Part shown: in pieces, positions 40,557 through 48,722 of the stretch
How positions within the stretch are numbered: the first letter of the stretch is position 1
Layout: each line of letters begins with the position of its first letter
Made by a program: the position numbers and the translations under genes
Notes under the pieces: generated by a model
Databases searched by the model: none
What the model saw: the letters and a program-made list of their open reading frames with translations, nothing else
What the model was told of the DNA's origin: nothing
DNA from: JAGOEX01 sp964630905
GTDB lineage: Bacteria > UBP6 > UBA1177
Length of the DNA: 59,907 bases
Assembly: GCA_964630905.1 (NCBI GenBank)
Contig: CAZVWR010000014.1
Location: 1 to 59,907 of the forward strand
Direction of reading: 5' to 3'

Positions 40557-41642
40557 TTATTGATAAACAACAAAAGATGTAAATACGGTCCTTTCGTTAT
40601 AAAGCCTCAGTCCTCCCCTTCCACCCATATCGGGCTGAACATCGCCGCCTGAAATTACTACTTCTCCGTTACCTCCTGCCTCATCCATAAAACTGCAACG
40701 GACCTCTGTTCCGTTTGAAAAAACTCTTACTTTGTGCAGCTGATTATCTGCGGCGGGTGCATTAACTGTAACACCCTTTACAAAATTGATGTTGTCACCA
40801 CCGGAATATCTCCAGATAGCAAGCTCGTTATTGTCTCTGCGGAAAAGACATGTGTGCCAGTATGTTGCATTATTGACCTGCTGAACAGAGAAAAGCAATC
40901 CGGCATAACTATTTCCGCCCAGATCTCCTTCGTCATACCTGAATGTTACTTCAACTGAAAAAGGACCGTTAGGAATGTTGTAGGAGTGGTAGTTGTTCTG
41001 ACCGTATGGAGTTGAAGATACCGAAATCACACCATTGCCATAATTCCATGTTCCGCCGGTTGAGGTCCATGAAGACTGCTGATCATTAAACGGCTCAAAA
41101 ACTGTTATCTGTGAAAGGAGATCATAATTGAAAGGTGCTTCACAAACATCTCCTATCCCGTCGTTCTGTGTATTTTTCTGACCCGGGTTATAACTTGCAG
41201 GACAGTTGTCGCAATTGTCATCTATCCCGTCACCATCTTCATCAAGTCCGCTCCCTATGCAACCACTGTTGCCTGTATTGCCTGTATTGCCTGTATTGCC
41301 TGTATCGCCTGTATTACCTGTATCGCCTGTATTGCCTGTATTTCCTGTGTTTCCTGTGTTTCCTGTATCTCCTGTGTTGCCGGTATCTCCTGTGTTGCCA
41401 CTGTCGCCTGAATCACCGCTGTTTCCCGTATTGCCTGTATTCCCTGTGTTTCCTGTGTCTCCAGTATTGCCGCTGTCACCCGAATCACCGGTATTTCCTG
41501 TGTTTCCTGTATCACCTGAATCAGTATCCGTTGTTTCTTTTTCATCATCTCCAGAGCCGTTTTCGGCAACTTTTATCCTTACATTGCCTTCACAACCGGC
41601 AACAACAAGAATAAAAACCATAAATAAAATTGAGCTCTTCAT
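40557..41642 (-). CDS. surface lipoprotein with tripeptide repeats and LamG-like domain
   Basis: This 361-residue protein has a signal peptide and lipobox ending in C17 (VVAGC). Residues 41-127 are 29 consecutive tripeptides of the form Asp/Asn-Ser/Thr-Gly, a low-complexity spacer. A thrombospondin type 3-like calcium motif (DEDGDGIDDNCDNCPASYNPGQ and NDGIGDVCE) follows. A C-terminal beta-sandwich of about 190 residues (FSVEVTFRYDEGDLGGNSYAGLLFSVQ, HKVRVFSNGTEVRCSFMDE) is LamG-like (concanavalin fold) and could bind a carbohydrate. The spacer may lift that domain from the cell surface. The function is inferred from domains only. It precedes the M28 peptidase gene by 18 bases. Confidence 0.82.
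   Translation of the reverse strand: MKSSILFMVFILVVAGCEGNVRIKVAENGSGDDEKETTDTDSGDTGNTGNTGDSGDSGNTGDTGNTGNTGNTGNSGDSGDSGNTGDTGNTGDTGNTGNTGNTGNTGDTGNTGDTGNTGNTGNTGNSGCIGSGLDEDGDGIDDNCDNCPASYNPGQKNTQNDGIGDVCEAPFNYDLLSQITVFEPFNDQQSSWTSTGGTWNYGNGVISVSSTPYGQNNYHSYNIPNGPFSVEVTFRYDEGDLGGNSYAGLLFSVQQVNNATYWHTCLFRRDNNELAIWRYSGGDNINFVKGVTVNAPAADNQLHKVRVFSNGTEVRCSFMDEAGGNGEVVISGGDVQPDMGGRGGLRLYNERTVFTSFVVYQ
41262..41522 (-). repeat. 9-bp tandem repeat encoding Asn/Asp-Thr/Ser-Gly
   Basis: 29 consecutive 9-base units (261 bp) code for residues 41-127 of the LamG-like lipoprotein. Individual units vary mainly in the first codon (Asn or Asp) and in the third bases, so copy number may change by slippage without breaking the frame. 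Confidence 0.9.
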
Positions 41643-41713
41643 ATCAGTCTCCTTTTTACAGTTTACAAAACCAACAACAAAAGATTATTCACAAATTCTT
41701 TTTTTTCAAGAGC

Positions 41714-41743
41714 TTGTTCTGATTCACTTCAACTTTGTATAAT
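41714..41743 (+). promoter_or_regulatory. probable sdaA promoter
   Basis: TTGTTC (41714-41719), 18 bases, perfect TATAAT (41738-41743), about 80 bases before the sdaA ATG. The -35 is weak. Confidence 0.5.
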
Positions 41744-41822
41744 GATTTCTTTTCTTTCTGGATTTTCATATTTTTAAGGTTATTGTGATTGTAGTAACTG
41801 TTTTTTGATTGGAGAATTTGGA

Positions 41823-43028
41823 ATGGAATCTATCAGAGAGCTATTCAAGATCGGCCACGGTCCTTCGTCAAGTCATACGATCGGGCCAAGAAAAGCCGCT
41901 CAATTGTTTTTAAGAGAAAACGGTAATGCTCAGAAATTCAGAGTGACGCTGTTTGGGAGTCTTGCCGCAACAGGCAAAGGACATCTAACAGACGAAGCTA
42001 TTATTGATGAGCTCGGCAGAGAAAGAACAGAGATACTGTTCAAACCCGCGATCATCAGGAAAGAACACAGCAACGCCATGCTTTTCGAAGCGTTGTCAGA
42101 CGATGAAACTGCTCTGAATTCAGAAACTTTTTTCAGTGTCGGAGGAGGAAAAATAGTTACAGAAAAGACTTTTGATCAGTCAGAGGAGAAAAAAACAATT
42201 TATAACCTTTCCACGATGGATGAAATTCTCTATCATATTAACCAGACAGGTCAGTCATTCTGGGAATTTGTTGAAGAGCACGAAGGTGAGGAGATATGGG
42301 AATATCTTCTGGAAGTATGGAAAGTTATGAAAGATTCCGTAAAAAGAGGACTTTCAAAAGAAGGGCTTCTTCCAGGAGGCCTTGGTCTGCAAAGAAAAGC
42401 TTCATCATATTCGATCAAAGCAAGCGGATTTCGCGGATCGCTGAAAAGAAGGTCAATGCTTTTTGCCTATGCCCTTGCAGTTGCTGAAGAAAACGCTTCA
42501 GGCGGCAAAGTTGTCACAGCTCCCACATGCGGATCTTCAGGAGTTCTTCCAGGAGTGCTTTACAACATGAGTGTCAACTATAAGTTCAGTGAAGATAAGA
42601 TATTAAGAGCACTTGCCACAGCAGGGCTTGTTGGCAATCTCGTTAAAAAGAACGCATCCATTTCGGGAGCAAAAGTCGGATGTCAGGGAGAGATCGGAAC
42701 AGCATGTGCAATGGCCGCTGCTGCTGCTGCACAACTATTCGGCGGAACTCCCAACCAGATTGAATATGCCGCTGAAATGGGACTTGAACACCATCTCGGG
42801 CTGACATGTGACCCTGTTTGCGGACTTGTCCAGATCCCGTGCATTGAAAGAAATGCCTTCGCGGCATCAAGAGCACTTGACGCAAACACATTTGCTCTTC
42901 TTTCAGACGGAAAACATACAATAAGTTTTGACACAATAGTTGAAACCATGAACCGGACAGGAAATGATCTTCCCATGATCTATAAGGAAACTTCAGAAGG
43001 CGGACTCGCAGTTACCGCGAAAAGATAG
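41823..43028 (+). CDS. sdaA: L-serine ammonia-lyase (iron-sulphur dependent)
   Basis: This 401-residue enzyme deaminates serine to pyruvate and ammonia through a [4Fe-4S] cluster. The beta and alpha parts are fused in one chain: MESIRELFKIGHGPSSSHTIGPRKA at the start (beta), then ASGGKVVTAPTCGSSGVLPGVL, GCQGEIGTACAMAAAAAA and CDPVCGLVQIPCIERNAF (alpha). The conserved Cys are the cluster ligands. The ATG at 41823 has GGAG eight bases upstream; six in-frame codons before it begin with TTG and seem not used. Oxygen sensitivity is expected and fits an anaerobic host that ferments amino acids, as does ornithine aminotransferase. Single gene. Confidence 0.94.
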   Translation: MESIRELFKIGHGPSSSHTIGPRKAAQLFLRENGNAQKFRVTLFGSLAATGKGHLTDEAIIDELGRERTEILFKPAIIRKEHSNAMLFEALSDDETALNSETFFSVGGGKIVTEKTFDQSEEKKTIYNLSTMDEILYHINQTGQSFWEFVEEHEGEEIWEYLLEVWKVMKDSVKRGLSKEGLLPGGLGLQRKASSYSIKASGFRGSLKRRSMLFAYALAVAEENASGGKVVTAPTCGSSGVLPGVLYNMSVNYKFSEDKILRALATAGLVGNLVKKNASISGAKVGCQGEIGTACAMAAAAAAQLFGGTPNQIEYAAEMGLEHHLGLTCDPVCGLVQIPCIERNAFAASRALDANTFALLSDGKHTISFDTIVETMNRTGNDLPMIYKETSEGGLAVTAKR

Positions 43029-43063
43029 AATCCCGTTATAACTTTTTTTGCAATTAATCTGAT

Positions 43064-44443
43064 TTATTTAGATGTTCCTGGCATTATGTTCTCTTTGTAC
43101 CATTTCCAGTTGTCAAGTATGACCAGAGAATCAAGTACCTGATCGGCTGAATCCCATAAAGCAAGTCGAAGTTTAAACTCTTCTCCCGGAACTATATTTC
43201 CTTTCACTTTGAGCCAACCTGTCGCCCCGTGATTTTCATAACCTGTTCCTGAAAGCGGCTCGCTGCCTTCACAGTGTTTGTTTATGTCCGTTATTTCTCC
43301 GTCAGGAAGCTTGCATACAGTAAAAAGCCCGCTCATTACAAAATTAATCCCCAATGAATTTCCGTTTTCATCAACTGCAAGGTTTTTGTCAGAAGGATTT
43401 TGGAACTCCGGTTCGTATGTTGAATAGGCGGAGTCGAGCAGAGCAACAAAAAAATCGTTAAATTGAGTGCAGACATAAGCTGAATAATCAGCACTGAAAA
43501 AATAAGCATCAAAACTGAATGAGTTGGCACTTGCAGGGGCTTTGATTTCAAGTGTGAGCATCACTGAATCTCTTGCGGGATTGTTTGAAGGGTCGTGATC
43601 TTTACAATCGGGAGATGCTGGGAACTTGCTGCCGTTTGCCTCATACCAGTCAGGTGGAGCATTATGTGTTTTTGCGTTGTTGACACTCAGATTACTTACC
43701 GGGTTAGCGACAACTCCCGAAGAAAACAGTAAGAAAGCATCTCCTGAAACAGGAACTATACTGCTTCCGAAAGATTCATACACTGCATACTGACCTTCAG
43801 GAACATCTCCGCTCCCCGTACCATCACTGAAAGTTAACGATGCACTTTGCAGTCCGTAAGGAAACTCAATTGAAACAGGACACAACTCCATTGCCTTTGC
43901 TAGATCAGCAGGATCTTTTGTACCTGAATCAATTGAACTGTCACAAATCGGAGTAATTATTTCACCAGTATTTCCAGTGTTGCCGCTGTCACCTGAATTT
44001 CCTGTATTCCCTGTATTCCCTGTATCTCCTGTGTTGCCGGTATTTCCTGAATCTCCGGTATTTCCAGTGTTGCCTGTGTCACCTGTGTTGCCATTATCTT
44101 CTTTTTCACTGCATGTAATGGTGTTAAACCCTGAACAATCATCAAGACACTTTGCCTTTCCGCCAATAAACTTAGAGCTGTCAATGTCAACACAATTGGC
44201 AACATTGCGGTCACAAACTTCACCTTTATCAACTATTTCATTTCCGCAGATCTCAGTCGTGTCAGCGTCTTCATCCGACTCCGTTAAAACTTCGTCGGAC
44301 AAATCATCATTAACATCATTGTCTGTTACTGCCGTTTCATCATTCTTTGTACGGATTTTTGTAATATTCTCTCCACAACCTATGAAGTTTATTGCTATGA
44401 AAAGAACCAGAAGCACCATCAGATGTTTTTTAAATAATTTCAT
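43064..44443 (-). CDS. lipoprotein with tripeptide repeats; paralogue of the 19349 lipoprotein
   Basis: This 459-residue protein has a lipobox ending in C23 (FIGC). Then come an Asp-rich region, two Cys-rich stretches (ICGNEIVDKGEVCDRNVANC and CLDDCSGFNTITC), and 14 Asn/Asp-Thr/Ser-Gly tripeptides (residues 119-160). The C-terminal 290 residues form a domain with SDVPEGQYAVYES-like beta strands and the paired motifs FNDFFVALLDS and LRLALWDSADQVLDSLVILDNWKW, nearly the same as in the 500-residue lipoprotein. ICGNEIVDKGEVCD resembles the Myxococcus Cys-rich repeat family (CGN-x-x-x-D-x-GE-x-CDDG). It is probably a surface protein. It has its own strong promoter and GGAGG before the ATG. Confidence 0.82.
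   Translation of the reverse strand: MKLFKKHLMVLLVLFIAINFIGCGENITKIRTKNDETAVTDNDVNDDLSDEVLTESDEDADTTEICGNEIVDKGEVCDRNVANCVDIDSSKFIGGKAKCLDDCSGFNTITCSEKEDNGNTGDTGNTGNTGDSGNTGNTGDTGNTGNTGNSGDSGNTGNTGEIITPICDSSIDSGTKDPADLAKAMELCPVSIEFPYGLQSASLTFSDGTGSGDVPEGQYAVYESFGSSIVPVSGDAFLLFSSGVVANPVSNLSVNNAKTHNAPPDWYEANGSKFPASPDCKDHDPSNNPARDSVMLTLEIKAPASANSFSFDAYFFSADYSAYVCTQFNDFFVALLDSAYSTYEPEFQNPSDKNLAVDENGNSLGINFVMSGLFTVCKLPDGEITDINKHCEGSEPLSGTGYENHGATGWLKVKGNIVPGEEFKLRLALWDSADQVLDSLVILDNWKWYKENIMPGTSK
43964..44089 (-). repeat. 9-bp tandem repeat encoding Asn/Asp-Thr/Ser-Gly
   Basis: 14 consecutive 9-base units (126 bp) code for residues 119-160 of the 459-residue lipoprotein. They are the same type as the 29-unit tract at 41262-41522. 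Confidence 0.9.
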
Positions 44444-44475
44444 TTCTCCCTCCAGATAGTTAAGAAAACTGACAA

Positions 44476-44503
44476 ATTATATGTCTTTTAAGTTATTAGT
44501 CAA
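44476..44503 (-). promoter_or_regulatory. promoter of the 459-residue lipoprotein gene
   Basis: On the minus strand TTGACT (44503-44498), 16 bases, perfect TATAAT (44481-44476), about 33 bases before ATG 44443. Among the best promoter matches in the window. Confidence 0.65.
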
Positions 44504-44603
44504 AATTTTGCTTTTGTAACATTCTAAAAACATTAGCTTTTTCTTTCTTGCATTTTTCTTGCTAAAGGATTAAGTGTATTAAAGTTATTTAGGAGGCGGC
44601 AAT

Positions 44604-46220
44604 ATGAAAAAATCAATCGTAATTCTTTTTCTTGCATTAACATTCTTCCTTGTTTCGTGTGGAGAAAGCAAAAAGGCAAATGACGAGTCCGGAACTCCGG
44701 ATGAAGAAGTGAGTGATTCTGAAATTGATGAAGACGGGCTTGCAAATGACGAAGATGTGACTAATCCGGCTTTTGAACCTTTTATCACTGCATTGAAAGC
44801 TGATCTTGAAAAAAGTAACGCTTTGGGTGTGTCAGTTGCAGTTATGAAAGACGGGAAGGTGATTTTTGCAACTGCTTTAGGGTTTAAGGATATTTTAAGA
44901 AAAGTTCCTCTCACTATTGAAACATTGATGCAGATCGGCTCAACCACTAAGCAGATGACGGCAACAGCACTTCTTCAAAAGGTTGAAAAAGAAAAAGTGA
45001 CCCTTGAAAACACTATAAACGATGTTATGCCCGATCTTGAATTTAAGCTTGATGAAACATGGGACGATTCCATCACTATTCATCACCTTCTGAGTCATCA
45101 GGGCGGATTTTATGACTGGATCCCGTGGGATTTCATGCCGGAAGATGACATGCTTGAAGGGATTGGCAAAACTTATGCTCAAAAATATTTTCTTATGAAT
45201 CCTCCGGGAGTTTTTTACAACTATTCAAATCCTAACTTCGCATTTGCAGGGCTTATCACGGAGACGCTTGACAACCGCTTCTGGCCTGACATTATGCTTG
45301 AAGATGTTTTTGCACCGCTTGGAATGGAAAGAACATTTTTAAGAAGAAGTGAAGTCAAAAAAGACGGAGATTATTCCGATTCATACGGATATGACTACAA
45401 CGAAATTGAAAGTGCGGAACTGACTGACATTACAATTGACAAAATCGCTGATTCGGCGTTCACCCGTCCGGCAGGGCTTGCCTGGACAACTCCTGAACAG
45501 ATGATGAAATGGGCTGATTTTATAATGAATGGAAACAACGATGTTCTTGGCGATAAATATAGAAAAATGATAACTACTCCCCATGTTGACACTCTTTACG
45601 GCGCAGAAACAATGTATTACGGTTACGGAATGATGGTTGAGACCGGATACATGTCAAAGGCCGGAAAATGGTATGAAGTTCCTGTCTGGGAACACGGCGG
45701 AAACACTATATCATTTTCCAACATTCTCTATATTCTTCCAGATCAGGATTTTGCAGTTTCGATCTGTTCAAGCGGATATGGCACTGATTTTACTGAAAGT
45801 CTTGATGTTGCGATAACGACTCTCGCTGATCTGCCTGAACCATCTGAAACTGTGCCAAAATACGAAACTGACCCTGAAAAATTCGACGATCATGTCGGAA
45901 CCTACAACGATGCCTACAATGTCGGAACAATGATCATAACCCGAAACGGCGACAAACTTCTTGTCAGCGCACCCACCCTTGAAGGATACAACTATGAAGT
46001 GGGTCCTGAACTTGTTCCCGTTTCAAGCGACATCTTCTTTCTCTATCTTGACGGACAGCCGCTTGACATCACATTCGTCAAGGAAGAAGGACACTCAAAA
46101 TACATGAGAAACAGAATATTCGTCCTCACAAAAGTTGAAGAAGAAGAAACGCTCATAACACCAACATCGCAACAGATCGAAAACTTTGTTCTAAGATCAA
46201 AACGCAAATTACTGCCCTGA
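44604..46220 (+). CDS. serine beta-lactamase-like hydrolase (class C / esterase family), lipoprotein
   Basis: This 538-residue protein has a lipobox ending in C19 (LVSC), an acidic linker (about 27-56), and a beta-lactamase-fold domain about 60-410. The active-site Ser-x-x-Lys is at S113-K116 (GSTTKQM), the Tyr-Ser-Asn at 207-209 (NYSNPN), and the third motif is probably His-Gly-Gly (WEHGGN). The C-terminal 120 residues form a DUF3471-like beta domain (FDDHVGTYNDAYNVGTMIITRNGDKLLV). Families with this architecture are often esterases, peptidases or penicillin-binding-protein-like enzymes rather than resistance enzymes. It has a strong TTAGGAGGCGGCAAT site. It diverges from the 459-residue lipoprotein gene. 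Confidence 0.85.
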   Translation: MKKSIVILFLALTFFLVSCGESKKANDESGTPDEEVSDSEIDEDGLANDEDVTNPAFEPFITALKADLEKSNALGVSVAVMKDGKVIFATALGFKDILRKVPLTIETLMQIGSTTKQMTATALLQKVEKEKVTLENTINDVMPDLEFKLDETWDDSITIHHLLSHQGGFYDWIPWDFMPEDDMLEGIGKTYAQKYFLMNPPGVFYNYSNPNFAFAGLITETLDNRFWPDIMLEDVFAPLGMERTFLRRSEVKKDGDYSDSYGYDYNEIESAELTDITIDKIADSAFTRPAGLAWTTPEQMMKWADFIMNGNNDVLGDKYRKMITTPHVDTLYGAETMYYGYGMMVETGYMSKAGKWYEVPVWEHGGNTISFSNILYILPDQDFAVSICSSGYGTDFTESLDVAITTLADLPEPSETVPKYETDPEKFDDHVGTYNDAYNVGTMIITRNGDKLLVSAPTLEGYNYEVGPELVPVSSDIFFLYLDGQPLDITFVKEEGHSKYMRNRIFVLTKVEEEETLITPTSQQIENFVLRSKRKLLP

Positions 46221-46283
46221 CTTTTGTACAAAAAACTACCGACATTGCATTCAACTCAATTTTCAGCTTAGCTTTGAAATACT

Positions 46284-48713
46284 CTACTTCCCCTTCCCTT
46301 TTCCCATTACAAGAGGGAAGATGGTGAGATTGACAAGCGTTGCCATGATGATGCCCAGAGATGCGATCATTCCGATTGAAACCATTCCCTGATGCGATGA
46401 AAAGACAAGACTGAAAAAACCGATCAGCGTTGTAAGTGAGCTGAAGAAAACAGCTCCCCCCGTTCTGTTCAGGATCTCAGGAATAGCGTTTCTATCAAAT
46501 CCGCTTTTTAAGAATCTGTCAAAGATGTGTATCGAGCTGTCAATTCCTGTTCCGATCATTGTCGGAACTATTATCATATTGAAAAGATTGAATCTTATGT
46601 CAAAAAGCCAGGCCGCACCGAACATCCATATCACTGCAACAGTCAGCGGAATGAAAAGTGAAACTGCATGATGAAAGCTCCTGAACATGATAAGAAGGGT
46701 CACAATTACAACTATCATTGCAAAAAGCGCCATCACAGGAACATCACGGTTTATTATTTCATCAACATCGGCAAGAAGAAGAAAAGGAGCTGTCATTTTA
46801 AATTCTTTTCCGTCATGCTTGAGTGTTCCGAACTTCTCCTTGGTTTCTGAAACAGTTCTCATGTCTTTGTAATTACCTGATATCATTGCTATTACGAAAT
46901 TACCAAGAGCACCGTCCTTTTCACTCAGCATCGCTTTTGCCCAGTCAGGAAGGAGCTCTTCTCTTATTTCACTATCCACTGAAAGATATGGCATTATCTC
47001 TTTTTCAAGCAGACCTCTATCTTCAGTTGAAAAAAGTTCAATTTTTCTTTCAATTGTCCTTTTTATCCTTTTTATAACTCTCAGTTTTTCCTGCTGATCA
47101 TCCGGCAGGAACGATTTTATTGAAAAAACTGCTTCCAGCTTCCCGTCATCACTTCCCGATCTTTTCATCTCATTTAATATCGCCGCAACAGCTCCTGCAT
47201 CTCCCCTGCTGTCAGTCAGATATATTGCAACCCTGCCTCTTGAACGGCTGTCCCTGTTTTCGTTTCCGATCGTTTCTTTGTATTGAGCGACAATTGAATT
47301 TTCATGATCTTCATCAATTTTATAACTAAGTTTCATCAAGTCATATTCAAAAGGGATGTTGAAAAACGCAAAAACCGAAAGAACAGTAAGAAGAAGCGAG
47401 AACGCAAGCACCTTTTTCTTTTCCTTTAAGAATGAAAGATAAAGTTTTTCAAGCAGAGTTATCTTTCTGGGCCTGATATTGAGGTCTCTTATCTTTTCAA
47501 GTGCAAATACAAAAACGGGAAAAAAGAAGAAATATGCAAAAAGTGAAGTAACAATTCCGATGAAAGCGACAAGTCCGTAATCTGAAAAACCCTTGAAATC
47601 AATGAAGTAAATAGTTAAAAATGCAACGGCTGTGGTAAGTGCGCCGCTGATTATTGAAGGAAACACATCGCTTACGGTTTTTGCCATGCAGTCAGCAGCA
47701 CTCTGACCCTCCTCTTTTTTCTCACCGTATCTTGAAAGTAGATGTATCCCGAAATCTATTCCCAGCCCGTAAAGGATTACAAAACTGAAAGCCGAAACAA
47801 TATTGAACACTTTAATGATAAGAATTGTAATGCTGACAGCTGAAAGTATACCTGCCGAAAGAGGGAACATTACAATGAGAAGTGCCGCAAACGACCTGAA
47901 ATACCAGATAATTACAAGAGAAAGAAGCACAACACACAAAATAATTGTAAACATCAGGTCTTTGTTCAGGCTCTTGACTTCATTGACTTTATGCAGAAGC
48001 TCCCCGCCTATTTCCACTTGAACTCCGGGATGATCCTGAACTGTTTCATCGATCGAATTCTGTATCGCGGCAATCACTTTTATAAGATTCTTCGCATCGG
48101 TATCGCTCCCTGTCGGTCTCACTTTCATTGCAAGGAATGTCCCGTCATCTGTTGTAAAATATGGATGCAGATCAAATCTCTTTTTTCTTTCAAGTGCTTT
48201 TTTCTTAATGTTTTCTACGGTTTCCCTGAATTCAGAACTCACTGCACTCTCTGTTTTCTCCCCTTTTTCTTCAATTGAAAGGGCATCTTTAACCTGACCG
48301 GCTATTTTTTCATTAATTATCTTCAGATTTTCTTCAAGATCTTCAAGCGGAACAAACAGCAATGCGTGCTTTTCAATGTAGTCTGTCTCTTTTTTAAGCT
48401 CAACTGACTCCACTTCTTCAAGTTTTTCAACCTTTTGAACAAGATCTTCCATGAATTTGAGGTTTTTTTCAAATGAATCTGACTTTGAAACGACAAGAAA
48501 TGTCTCAAAAGTTCCGATTCTTTCAGTTACTTTTTTAAGCCGTTTTACATTTTCATTGCTTCCCTCAAACATCGCCGCAAGATCGCTGTCAACAACAAAT
48601 TTGTTTTTAACAAAATATATCGCAAAACCGAATATCAGAACAAAGATCAAAAAGAGAGTAAGTGTGTTCCTGCCTGCAAAACCGATATATTTTTTCATTA
48701 AACGATCAAGCAT
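46284..48713 (-). CDS. RND-superfamily MMPL-type exporter
   Basis: This 809-residue membrane protein has about twelve helices. A first loop of about 200 residues begins VVDSDLAAMFEGSNENV, and a helix cluster follows with FAALLIVMFPLSAGILSAVSITILI and FSFVILYGLGIDFGIHLLSRYGE. A second loop comes next (FDYDLMKLSYKIDED-like) and then the final cluster with IVPTMIGTGIDSSIHIFDRF. The conserved Gly-x-Gly-x-Asp motifs of the RND family appear in both halves. It moves a hydrophobic compound, perhaps a lipid, by proton motive force. It is the last gene of the six-gene GT39 operon, 9 bases after the radical SAM gene. A possible substrate is the lipid or glycan made by that operon. The other MMPL gene (24504) is a distant paralogue. 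Confidence 0.88.
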   Translation of the reverse strand: MLDRLMKKYIGFAGRNTLTLFLIFVLIFGFAIYFVKNKFVVDSDLAAMFEGSNENVKRLKKVTERIGTFETFLVVSKSDSFEKNLKFMEDLVQKVEKLEEVESVELKKETDYIEKHALLFVPLEDLEENLKIINEKIAGQVKDALSIEEKGEKTESAVSSEFRETVENIKKKALERKKRFDLHPYFTTDDGTFLAMKVRPTGSDTDAKNLIKVIAAIQNSIDETVQDHPGVQVEIGGELLHKVNEVKSLNKDLMFTIILCVVLLSLVIIWYFRSFAALLIVMFPLSAGILSAVSITILIIKVFNIVSAFSFVILYGLGIDFGIHLLSRYGEKKEEGQSAADCMAKTVSDVFPSIISGALTTAVAFLTIYFIDFKGFSDYGLVAFIGIVTSLFAYFFFFPVFVFALEKIRDLNIRPRKITLLEKLYLSFLKEKKKVLAFSLLLTVLSVFAFFNIPFEYDLMKLSYKIDEDHENSIVAQYKETIGNENRDSRSRGRVAIYLTDSRGDAGAVAAILNEMKRSGSDDGKLEAVFSIKSFLPDDQQEKLRVIKRIKRTIERKIELFSTEDRGLLEKEIMPYLSVDSEIREELLPDWAKAMLSEKDGALGNFVIAMISGNYKDMRTVSETKEKFGTLKHDGKEFKMTAPFLLLADVDEIINRDVPVMALFAMIVVIVTLLIMFRSFHHAVSLFIPLTVAVIWMFGAAWLFDIRFNLFNMIIVPTMIGTGIDSSIHIFDRFLKSGFDRNAIPEILNRTGGAVFFSSLTTLIGFFSLVFSSHQGMVSIGMIASLGIIMATLVNLTIFPLVMGKGKGK

Positions 48714-48722
48714 CGAAAACCC

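Noticed and set aside
41262..41522. Possible CRISPR-like array because of regular repeats
   Set aside because: The unit is 9 bases with no spacers and stays in frame in a lipoprotein gene. No cas genes were seen in the window.
41206..41742. 178-residue plus-strand frame with Pro-Val-Leu-Pro repeats, and others antisense to the repeat tracts
   Set aside because: The repeats are the mirror of the 9-bp tandem units in the lipoprotein gene; the frame has no start signal and the other strand has a signal peptide and domains.
44604..46220. Beta-lactamase-fold gene as an antibiotic-resistance enzyme
   Set aside because: Motifs are shared by many esterases and peptidases of the serine beta-lactamase-like family, and the C-terminal DUF3471-like domain argues against a resistance role.
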